Origin: Favolaschia claudopus
Lineage: Eukaryota > Basidiomycota > Agaricomycetes > Agaricales > Mycenaceae
Length of the DNA stretch: 64,000 nucleotides
Reading direction: 5' to 3'
Assembly (NCBI GenBank): GCA_037176885.1
Contig: JAWWNJ010000005.1
Span: 2,728,001 to 2,792,000 of the forward strand
Both the position numbers and the translations under genes were made by a program. Positions 1 to 9,983 of this stretch are shown piece by piece; the stretch's first letter is position 1; each line of letters starts with the position of its first letter. Under the pieces are notes generated by a model. The model saw nothing but the letters and a program-made list of their open reading frames with translations. It searched no databases and had not been told where the DNA came from.

Positions 1-336
1 TAGGGCGCGACTCGGACGTGTTGATACGCGTCAATCGTCGATTCAAGTACTACTCATTCTTGCTGAAAATTCCAGATGATTTCCTCCTTTTCTCTCTAGG
101 ATAGCGAGCTTATAGATTTTCTGTGTTCTTATAGTGGCTTGCGGGCTAGCTAGGGTGCGGAAGAAAGAGTGTTGTGTGTGCCAGCGCGCAGACGCGTGAG
201 TCACTGATTGTGACAACAACACATGACAGAAAAACGGTCGCTTCGGGTTTACAAACGGTCCCGTCGGATTAAATCGGTCCTCGACCGTTTCCCATCAACA
301 CCGCCACTCCCTCGCAATGGAGAAGTTCCTAATCCG
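1..336. repeat. Left copy of a long direct repeat
   Basis: Bases 1-336 recur at 6587-6922 in the same orientation and I see no mismatch between the copies. The left copy begins at the window edge, so its true length is unknown. It starts TAGGGCGCGACTCGG and ends TCCTAATCCG; it lacks the TG...CA ends of an LTR. Several CGGTC-containing motifs lie in its last 120 bases. The two copies bracket the transposase gene at 1796-5802. Confidence 0.85.
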
Positions 337-1795
337 GAGAAATCGGTCATTCCGAGGGCTTTCTAACATCAGAAACCGGCTCAAATCAACCGAGGGGATT
401 CTCCATTTGGGAGGTGATCGGAGCGAGGGTTTTTCGCTCACCACTGCCAACCACAGTCTTGTAATAACTATCACCCCGGCAAACGGTCCTACGGTCGACA
501 CTAGGAAAAGATGTAAACTGTGCAACGGCGGTCCGAACTGCTCTGTATTCACTTCTCCAGCCTTGTATCTATCTAATGATCCCAGTTTCCCACTCCCCAC
601 TTGCTCCCCACGCCCTACCTCCCTCGCTTTCGCTACAAGTCCAAATCGCTAAAATGTCTACGTCGCTTGTCATTATCAACTCATTATCTTGGTCACCTCG
701 ACCCGCGCTCCCACCGTCCCCCGCCCTCGACTACTTTCTCCGTTGACTCGCCGTTTCGACTCAGTTTCGACGCAAGCACATCTTCCCCAACCCAACCCCC
801 TCGACACGCCTCAAACTCACCGCAACGCTGCCCAGATTTGCCGCCGCATCGCCAACTCGCCACCGCCAATGTTTGAAACAAGAAAATGTCTGTTCTTAGA
901 AGGTAAGTTTCGCGCTGCCGAATGACGAAAATTGACACTGACCTACGTGTAGTACCTCATTCAGCGATGACGCTGTCAGCGCCGACTATTTCTCGGTGCA
1001 TTGACGGCGGTACAGAAATTCGTGTCAGCATCAAGTACGCGTGAAACAAATAAATCAAAGTTTACTTACCTGCCATTCAGATACAGCGCAATTGGTGCCG
1101 TAGTGACTGCCAACTGCGAGGGCAGGCTCAGTGCACGGTAAGGCTCTGAGTCGGACCAAATGGAGTCAAAAATTACCTGGCGAAGTTGGACACCGCATCG
1201 TCGGCATCGACTGCTTTCAACGCGAGTGCGGACTTGTGAGGTGGATGTAAGTCTCCTTTTGGCTCGAGACGGTGAAAACAGACACTTACCGTCACAATTC
1301 AGACGCAAATTTCCGCACTGGTGGTGCTTAATTTGTTTGTACACGACCGCAGAACTGTGAGACGGAGTCAGGTCAGGGAGGCATGTAATAAGGTACACGC
1401 GCCTTTGTTTTGTAGCTACATGGAATGAACGAATACTTTCTATTACTGATTGAAACTAAACAATACTGTGAGTTGAATGAGATAGAGCAAATGAGGGAAG
1501 GATTTCAGTGTTTCAAGATGATGAAGCCCGCGATGAATTTGATTGAAAAGAGAGTAAAATTTGCACGAGGGAGGACAGACGTACCTTGGTGTCACCTTTC
1601 ATTGACGAGATAATGGAATAAAGGCATTAACTAAATTGGCTTCGGATGTGGCATTTAGAATTCTCCAAGTTTTCGCATACGCTCATTCTTTGTCCTTCGC
1701 TGTACCCCAGTTTCTCTTTTGAGTAGGAATTCAAGTCATGCTTTACTTCATTTGATAGACGAGTGGACAATAACTATTGATGTCGTTACATCTAA
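337..1795. other. Non-coding stretch downstream of the transposase gene
   Basis: Only short overlapping frames without family resemblance are present on either strand. The first 200 bases carry further CGGTC-type motifs similar to those in the adjacent repeat. I see no RNA gene or convincing spliced gene here. It is probably the 3' flank of the element that carries the minus-strand transposase. Confidence 0.5.
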
Positions 1796-4700
1796 CTACT
1801 GGGGTACAGACTCGGATGAAGTCTCTTCGCGTAGGGAATTGATAAAAAGATGAGGTGCGCCCCGATATTCGACTTGTAGATTGTTGAGGTCAGCGTCGGA
1901 TTTTGGGATGGTGAAATCAGTGAAAAGCTTGAACATCACCGCCCCCATCTCGCCGTCGACAACCATCCTATTACCCAGAAGCTGATAGAAAGCGTCCTGT
2001 TCCAACGTGAAATCCTCAGGTTTGAGTCCCTCGACGACGAGCTTGGTATACAGCTCGCAAACCTGAGCTAGAAAAACACGCGGGTGGAATTCGGCGCCGT
2101 CCGTGAAGATTCCCGCTGGCTGAGGCCAAGGAGCCACCGGCTCTTTGCTGTCTAGCTTCACCTTAAAGCCGTCCGAACAATACTTCAGCTTGTGATTCCC
2201 CTTGCTGCCCTCCCCGCTGGAATATTTGACCATTTTGCATCGTGTGCACGTCTGCGCTTTGCGCTGTAGTAGATCAGCCGCAATCAATTCATTGACCAAG
2301 TTTCAAGGTGAAGCACCGAGACGGTAACATACCTTGGGCATAGATTCGACTGCAGTCTCCGGCGGCGTGTCGGCAGCAGGGAAATAGCTGCCTGTTTCTG
2401 TTTTGATGAATGGAACGGCAAAGCAATGCTCTCTCCAGAATGCAGTCTGGCCCGACTTGGCTACCGGCAAAGAAGAGATTAGAATACATTGAATACCAAT
2501 AGACATTGACTTACAGGTGTAATCTTTGTTCGAAATACGGTGTGCAATTTTCGCTTCAATGTTACCGAGCTCGGTAACGAGCGCACGAGGGTTCTTTGCC
2601 ACGGGCTGATTGCTGGACGACGCCGGCAGGGATTTGAGTTCGTTATTGTATGCGGTAGCCGCTGCGACCCATTTCTTCGGGTTCATGTCGACAACTCTCC
2701 ACTGCAATTGGCTTCGCAATTTCATGAAGAGCATCCATTCCGGGCCATGTTGGATTGAAAGAGATTTGGGGTTGGTGCCGGTTGCGACAGCAAAGAATTG
2801 CTGGGAGCGGGTGAGTCTTACGGAGCCGGTGGATGCCGCAGGAAGAGGGAGGGGTGCATTGAGCTGCGTAATCGACACAGTTAGATTTGTTGCCACGGAC
2901 GATGTTGCAGTGGGCGTTGTTTGCGAGTTTGCAGCTCTTATCTGCGAGGCATTTCCGGTGAAAAAAGGATGGATCTACAGAACTTCACGGTCAGAAACTC
3001 CTTATATGATTGCAAAAATGGACATACTCGGTGCTCGGTGCTGTCCAATTTTCGAATTTTCGCTTGCGGAGCAGACTCGGAGGACGATTGGGAAACAGAT
3101 TCCGATTGGCTTGTTGTTGGCGGATCCTTGCGTTTGATACCGGCGGAGGATGCTCGCGGCATGTGTTCATCGATGGCGGTATGGCTGGCAGTCTGCTGTG
3201 GGATATCAACACACCAAATCTACAAACATAACCGGAAGTACTCACTCCTTGCGACATAGATTGACTTTGAACTGCGAGAGTCACGGTGGAAGTGACAACT
3301 TGAATGCCAGTGGCCGATGGATTTTGCGCGGGTGATTGGGAAAGAGGTTGGGTAAATAGAGCAGGGTCGAGGTTCAGTTCATGTAGGAGTTGCTCCTGTT
3401 CTTCGGGATCGAGAGTTATCATGTCGTCTTCGTCCTCATCTTTGATTGTCAGCAAGCCGCCAAAAGTGTCGGTGTTCTGGGAATTCACAACACCAAAGGT
3501 CTCGCCACTTTGAATGTCGTCGAGGCGCGGGCGGGGGTGGAGTGAGTTGGAGGGCTTATTGGATACGAGTTCGTTCCAGAGTGCTGCTATGTGGTCGACG
3601 AGAGCAATGTGATGTGAACCAAAAGTGGATTTGACGAATAGTTTCGACGATTTGTATTTACCGCTGAGTGCAGTGCGGATATTGCGCCGTAAAACAAAAT
3701 CGTGCGCGAGGGATGTCTGTGTCTCCAACCCGCTAGCGAAGGAGCGCTGGAGTGAGTTCCACCCTTTGTGCGAGCCTTCGATTCGGCTCCCATCGGATGC
3801 AACGTCCTCACGCGGTCGGGCCATACAGCCTTTCCGAACGTGTTCCAATTGTGTAGCATGGATCTGCAATATATATGTAGGAGTTCGACGCGGACGGGTT
3901 CATATAAAAGACGTACATTGGAGGCGGCAGCTGACCAGACTCCTTTCTGCGCCCACTTATCGTAAGCAGCAACGAGTCGCACCACCTGCTCCGCATGCGG
4001 CCAGTACGTCGAAAATGTATCTTTGGTAGCGCGTTCTTTGATTATGGAATCCCTGATGTCCCTCAACACCTCTGCACGACGGGGATTTTGAGTGCCACCG
4101 AGAATCCCGGCAGCATAGCTATTAGGTTAAATTAGTGCTGCATCGAAAACTCTGAAAGGGAAGGCACTGTACCGCATTAAAAAATGATGAACATCAAGTA
4201 AAACCTTGATAGCTTCAAAGACCTCCCGGATTTTGTTGCCAAACGTGCAGCAGTTGTCAATCGTGACCATTTCCGGTGCGGGAACACCGAGCATCTCGAA
4301 TCGAGCTTTGAGACCCTTCAAGAGCTCGACCATCTCGGCTGCAGCAGCAGTTTGGCAAAAGCGCTGAAGATCTATAAGTTGCTCGGAATAAAAGAGGGAG
4401 GACGTGTTGAATTACCCAGGCGATGATCTCGTTTCGTTCATTCAACACACTAAGAATACCTCCATTCATAAGGTGCGTGCGTGCTTTTGAAGAATCCGCC
4501 ACGGTTGCCTTCTTAGCGGCCTTGAAGGTATTGTCTAGATTCATACAAATTGCTATTTGAAGTCGTCAGTGCGGCAAATCTACTCGAGGGAAGATCATAC
4601 CTGTCAAGGTGCGCAGATACTTGCTACATTCCACCTCCCGAGTGCGCTTCGTAAACTCGCGAAAGATATCAGATATCATGTCATTGCTGATACATTTGTC

Positions 4701-5802
4701 GTTGTAGCCCGAACGGTCGTCTGGTGCTGAAAACGGTTCGAGGAGGTTTTTAAAAGAGCGGGATTTATAGCTGTTGAGGTACGCCAAGTGGCGCTTGTTG
4801 TACTCAAGAAGATGAAACTCTGAGGTTAATATAAGACAATGCTTCGGAATAAAGTACTATCAACGTACGCTTAATGTTTTCTTCAAGGCCCCCGGCAGTC
4901 GTCGAAGGTCGGAGTTCGACGATGAAGTCAAACAGCTCGCGGGTAACACCCGAACGATAAGAGAAGTATGGAATTCCAGCTGTCGAACGAATGAAGCCTC
5001 TGTAGTGCAGTGAAGCGAAATTGAAACTCACGCGGTATTTTCCAGTGTTCCCAGCGTTCCCAAAACACCGCGTTCGTAGTCGCAAACGACGAACCAAGCT
5101 TCTCTCCTTCGGCATTTCTAGCACCAACATCGGTACCGTGTTTCCCGTATTTGGCTTTGCATGGAGCACACCGGAGCTGAAATCCAAGTGCCTTCTCTTC
5201 AAAATACAAACCGTGGATCTCTCGCGACCCCGCACCAGTCCAACTATCCCACTTGATGTCTGTTGAATCGCACTGCGGGCATTGGGAAATGTCGTAGTAA
5301 AAGGGATGCACAATATTGATAGGCCGGATATAAAGGGATGCTGGCTCGAGCGTAGTCGATCCCCGCTTTGTGATGTCAAATAGAGTTGGCGGTAGAAATC
5401 GAGGGCCGAGGATGGGGATCTCTTTCCGCAGGGGAGGGGGTCCGAAGCTGTCCTTCTTGTTACCGTGCTCCGTTGTTGCTTTGTACGCAAAATTGACATA
5501 TTCGACGACATGAGACTCCCATGTAAGCTGTTTTGTGAGCTGCGCATCGCCAGAACGCGACCCGAGCCAAGTATTGACGCGCTTTTCCGTCTGCGCGCCG
5601 GAATCGTGCGAAATAAATAATTGTAAGATGTATTAAGGAACAGACTCACAGCTTTCTTCCAGTCCGCCACAAACTTCTGTTGGGCTTGAGCGCCGAAATG
5701 GGAGCGCTTGAGGACTTCGAGGACAGTCGGTGGGTCAAAGACGGACATGGGTGAGGGTAAGAAAAATTCAGGAGAGACGTCTGAGACCCGAATGATTGAC
5801 AA
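1796..5802 (-). CDS. DDE-type transposase, multi-exon, DUF6729-like
   Basis: A minus-strand gene of about ten exons; the likelier start is ATG 5748 (MSVFDPP) rather than 5802. Introns begin GTGAGT or GTACGT and end AG, and the frame stays open across those I followed. After an N-terminal helical part comes a zinc-ribbon-like block with CPQCDS and CAPCK, preceded by HPFYYD (5311 downwards), as in fungal DUF6729 proteins. Then follow RNase H-fold signatures: MNLDNTFKAAKKAT (near 4540), VTIDNCC (near 4260) and LDVHHFLMRY (near 4180), which supply candidate catalytic acids. A Ser/Thr/Gln-rich middle section and a C-terminal cysteine cluster (CTRC...YC, 2299-2200) finish it. The DDE reading comes from motif spacing; assignment to a named superfamily, possibly KDZ-like, is inference. 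The intact frame suggests a recently active element. Confidence 0.75.
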
Positions 5803-6586
5803 CGGACCCCGACGCTACGCGATCGACAAATTAGAAATACAATTTCCTACCGTGAACCTGCGTCTTCTGTGCTAGGGAGTATTTGCTGGATTACGTTCTG
5901 AGCCATCAGGTTGAAGAATGGAGGGCGGAGTTCAAGATAAGGTGCAAGGAAAAATCAGCCAGTCAAGAGTGGTGACATTTAGGTTTCCGGACAAAGAAAT
6001 TCACAATAAACTGTGGGGATTCAGAACTCAGGCAAGATAAATGACTGTTCATGTTAAATAGATGTATTTTTTGAAAGGAAAACACTGTGAATTGTTGAAT
6101 AACTAGATCTCGTTGAAACAAGGAGACGAAAACTTGCCTACAGCTATAAATACAAGACAGACGGAGAAGTCAGCGAGCCAGCAGAATGGGCAGCGACTTG
6201 TTTGCCTTTGCAGGGACGCGCCGGCACTGCTGATATGCCCGGATACTACATCCACTCCAGGCAGAGTTGAAAAACATGCAGTGAGCTACCAAAATTTACA
6301 TTGAAGAGAGATAAGCAGAGGCGAAGAGCAGCACGTATCCCTGGGCAGAGGATTGGGTGTGAGCGCGCGAGGAGAAAAGAAGAGAAAGAGGTTTGAATTG
6401 TCTGCCGCAAGGCATCACCTCGCCAACTCGCCAATCTCCCTTACGTGGAAGACTCCGGGCACTCCTTTGCCATTCACACACCAGTTTCCCAGTCAAGGAG
6501 CGGCCTACCCGGTTTGTTTGCTCCACAGTACTGAACCAGTTCTTCTTCTCGGCACGTTAGGGCGCGACTTCTTCTTCCTGGCGCGT
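5803..6586. other. 5' flank of the transposase gene
   Basis: No gene is visible. It is the presumed promoter side of the transposase. Just before the right direct repeat the string TTAGGGCGCGACT occurs once more (6558-6569) about 29 bp ahead of the repeat start, so the repeat boundary is itself a short tandem duplication. Confidence 0.45.
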
Positions 6587-6922
6587 TAGGGCGCGACTCG
6601 GACGTGTTGATACGCGTCAATCGTCGATTCAAGTACTACTCATTCTTGCTGAAAATTCCAGATGATTTCCTCCTTTTCTCTCTAGGATAGCGAGCTTATA
6701 GATTTTCTGTGTTCTTATAGTGGCTTGCGGGCTAGCTAGGGTGCGGAAGAAAGAGTGTTGTGTGTGCCAGCGCGCAGACGCGTGAGTCACTGATTGTGAC
6801 AACAACACATGACAGAAAAACGGTCGCTTCGGGTTTACAAACGGTCCCGTCGGATTAAATCGGTCCTCGACCGTTTCCCATCAACACCGCCACTCCCTCG
6901 CAATGGAGAAGTTCCTAATCCG
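6587..6922. repeat. Right copy of the long direct repeat
   Basis: This copy matches bases 1-336 without a mismatch by eye. It ends at TCCTAATCCG; the next bases differ from those after the left copy. Perfect identity implies a recent origin or gene conversion. It could be a terminal direct repeat of the element holding the transposase, or a tandem duplication around it. Confidence 0.85.
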
Positions 6923-6950
6923 AGGTCCTGGATGACAGGTGCCATCAAGT

Positions 6951-7003
6951 TCAGACTCTATATAAAAAGATTTATCGACTATCATAAATCTCATAGAGTC
7001 TGA
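6951..7003. repeat. Hairpin-forming inverted repeat
   Basis: TCAGACTCTAT (6951-6961) pairs with ATAGAGTCTGA (6993-7003), and inside it AGATTTAT (6968-6975) pairs with ATAAATCT (6984-6991). The result is a two-part stem with a short loop, 28 bp after the right direct repeat. It may be a tiny palindromic element or a transposon end; it codes for nothing visible. Confidence 0.7.
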
Positions 7004-7275
7004 CTTGGTGAGACTACGAAAAACTGTGAGAAGGAGACAAGAAGGAGGTGTCCAAATATCACGAAACAAATGTTGTAGCAGGCGCTGGGGTTAGGGTTAC
7101 TTAGTGATTTCGTAGAAAACGGTGATCTGAAAACCCCAAGAAACCGAGTCCCTGGTTTTTTCCTTGGAAAGATAATTGAATCAAGTTCTGAAAGATTTCG
7201 GGGTAGCTATTCCTTTCTATTCTATGATGGTGCATATAGGATATCTTTTCCGCAGTGTGTCCATCGCGATCCTAC

Positions 7276-9015
7276 TCACCAGTTTGATAATGATTTCGGA
7301 GGAACGTAGTCGAATTCGAGGGTATATGAATCAGAAAGCCGGCGTCGGCACCCCCATCCTGCATACTCCACCATCCATCTCCCGCTCGAAAAAGGGCCCC
7401 AATCCTCTGCATGATCTCCCTGCTTCCGCGGGACATCACCTCGATGATAGCCCGCCGGCTGCACCTTCTTTGCCACGGCTTCAACCTTTTCATGCCGCAA
7501 GACCGCGTTGCATCCCGCAGCGGCGAGCTGAGGCGCAACATGTGCCCCCGGTTCGCGCGCAGAGAAGATGTGTATGTCGGATAGCGGTGAAATCTGTGGA
7601 TTTCTTGAGTTGTTACGAGAATTCACCAATATGAGGAGTTCGTCGTATGTGCCTCCGTCGACACCCAGGCAGGAAATATGTTGCAAGTGTGGACACATGA
7701 GAGCGCTGCGCGCAGTAGTGGTGAGAAGGGAGAATAGGTTACATGCTGTGACGACGCCGCCTGATCGATGCATGGAGCCAAATGACTGGCGAAGAACGAG
7801 ACTTTGAATATTGGGCAGGAGAGCAAGGTGCTGCTTCACAGCTTCTGAAGATATTGGGACGGAAAGACCAATCTTGACAAGTTTATGGGCCGAAATTTGG
7901 TTCAACACGGGAACGGCGCCAGCGTTGTTATCGGAACTGTACTCGAGTGCCTCCAAATTAGGAAGATCGACAAAACCAAACAGTCTGGTGGGATCGGAGC
8001 GATTTTCGTCGGCGATACTAAGCCGATGCAAAAACACCATGGAAATTAGCTGCATTGGTGTACTCGGCGGAGCCATGTCGTAAATGCGGAAAGCACAGGT
8101 TTCTAGTTGAGGGGAGGTGCCCAGAAGGTTCAAAATATCGACAAGCGATAAGGTGAATTGAGCGAAGTGTAGTTGTCGAATATGGCCGAATGGAACCAAA
8201 GACTGCAGAGCCGAGGAAGTTATGTGGTTTTTCACTGAAATACCTTCGAGTTGGGTCCCCGAAATGAAAGTGAGGGTTCCAAGTGGGCTCGGAGGGGTCG
8301 TCGTAGGATCGTGAGCGTAGATAGCAATCGTGCGTAATATTGGAACATCCTTTGCCGAAAGCTCGGTCAGAGGTTCGAAATGTGTGGAGGGAAGGACAAA
8401 GCGCATATGTTCCCAGCGATCGGAGTACTCCATGAGGGTCCGAAGCATATCAGAGGATGCTTGTTTGCGATCACCCCCCATCACGCTCCCCGAGCTGCTC
8501 GTCCAGACGAAGGAGATGGTAAGGGGAAGACTGGTTGACCTCGGAAGCCAGGCCTTCAACTCCTTCCTCATTGCATCGGGCTCTGTCCATATACTGTACG
8601 CTGGCCCGACGATGTGTAATGATGTCCAGAGCCGAGGCACTGAGAGCGCCACCCGCCTCCAATCCAGGCAAACGGATAGAAAAATTAAAGGCACGTCGTT
8701 ACGATGCAACGTGGGGTACCGGTCCGATGGTAGAGACGCGATGAATATCTCCCGGAGGATATCATGAGGCAGCGTGCGCGGAATAGACACGAGCGCCAAG
8801 TGCGACTCGACAAACTCGGTGAGTCCTTCTCGTAGATGGATGAGGTCGTTCTGCTGGTGAGTGAGCTGATCGATTCTAGCTTGCAGAGCGTCTATATCGA
8901 TGCTCAGCCCTTGAATCTCCTGCATGGGAGCGACAACGAGCTGGTGGATGCCTTGGGCGACTTCTTCATCAGGTACGATGTTCGTGTACAAGATGTCTCG
9001 GTATGGGGTATCCAT
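7276..9015 (-). CDS. F-box domain protein
   Basis: A single open frame of 579 residues starting at ATG 9015. An N-terminal coiled-coil-like stretch (about residues 30-70, IDALQARIDQLTHQQNDL) leads into an F-box at about 78-135, with PRTLPHDILREIF and the later WRRVALSVPRLWTSL, the usual form in Agaricomycetes. The rest is leucine-rich and probably folds as irregular LRR-like repeats. F-box proteins are substrate receptors of SCF ubiquitin ligases; the target cannot be told. The last 60 or so residues look less family-like and the true end could involve a splice. No intron is needed for the reading given. Confidence 0.8.
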   Translation of the reverse strand: MDTPYRDILYTNIVPDEEVAQGIHQLVVAPMQEIQGLSIDIDALQARIDQLTHQQNDLIHLREGLTEFVESHLALVSIPRTLPHDILREIFIASLPSDRYPTLHRNDVPLIFLSVCLDWRRVALSVPRLWTSLHIVGPAYSIWTEPDAMRKELKAWLPRSTSLPLTISFVWTSSSGSVMGGDRKQASSDMLRTLMEYSDRWEHMRFVLPSTHFEPLTELSAKDVPILRTIAIYAHDPTTTPPSPLGTLTFISGTQLEGISVKNHITSSALQSLVPFGHIRQLHFAQFTLSLVDILNLLGTSPQLETCAFRIYDMAPPSTPMQLISMVFLHRLSIADENRSDPTRLFGFVDLPNLEALEYSSDNNAGAVPVLNQISAHKLVKIGLSVPISSEAVKQHLALLPNIQSLVLRQSFGSMHRSGGVVTACNLFSLLTTTARSALMCPHLQHISCLGVDGGTYDELLILVNSRNNSRNPQISPLSDIHIFSAREPGAHVAPQLAAAGCNAVLRHEKVEAVAKKVQPAGYHRGDVPRKQGDHAEDWGPFSSGRWMVEYAGWGCRRRLSDSYTLEFDYVPPKSLSNW

Positions 9016-9983
9016 GCTAGAGTAATCTGGTCACATCGTAGACGAGTAGCATCAGTATCACTCACTGAGCGGCCAGCGCAGCTCTACGCGGAAGACGAGT
9101 CGACATCGACGGAACCAAGGTCCAAGTGGAAAGGCGAAAAAAATTAGCGGCGACACGTGTTGATCACGGTCAGGTGATTTTTTTTTTTTTGTGACTGAAG
9201 ACTGTAGAACATCGGATGCATCACAGATTCAAGCCTCTGCGCTGACAGCATCCAGTAGGGCACTATTTATCCTCATTTCCAATAAATCAAATAATTTGCA
9301 GCTGACCGACATAAGTACCAAATAAGTAAGTACTACCAATATCATACCTGATAATTATAATGCTCTATAGTATGTACATCCTTCACTGACAGAACGGCTT
9401 ATCTAACAACCTACCCCCAATCTCTAACCCAAAGCCTGAGAGAGATTCAAGTGCGCAGACCTCGTCTCGCGCACAACGCATATAACTTGAAGTACGCGTA
9501 AGTATACGTGAGAACATCAGGTGATCGTGACGCTGAGAGTGACTCGGACTTCACTTCCGCGACCATCAGCAAGCATCAGCATCAAGGTTCGGGTGCACTT
9601 CAAGGTTCAACAGTCCTGCGTGACGCGCATACTCAACGCATAAGTACAGCGCCCTTGCCGACAATGCCAGTGAGACTCTCCACTGGCGCTCATGCCCCCG
9701 AAAAACTCTCAACTTGAGCTTGCCAGCCTCCAGTTCCCTGACCCTGAGTTGAGTCGGGCAGTCCCGATAATAATGCCTCGCTTAGTTGATGGGCGCTGCT
9801 CATGTTTCTCCTTCTGGCCTGCATCTCTCTCGGATCGCGCGGGATCGCCCTAGGAACCAATTGACATCTCACAAGTCCTTGCGGTACACACAGTGCACAA
9901 TGCAGGGGTAACCGTCCAGGCGGCGTCAAGCGTCCGTCCGCATCGGGATTGTATATGGTCGACGCGTTCCTGTCTCCCACTAC
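9016..9983. other. Divergent intergenic region
   Basis: It lies between the starts of the F-box gene (minus) and the EF-hand/ZZ gene (plus), so it should hold both promoters. A poly-T run sits near 9178-9190. The AT-rich part around 9270-9370 has no clear TATA placement that I can defend. No coding frame is supported. Confidence 0.5.

Noticed and set aside
1..6922. LTR retrotransposon reading of the direct repeats
   Set aside because: The repeats lack TG...CA ends, and the interior holds a spliced DDE transposase gene rather than gag-pol.
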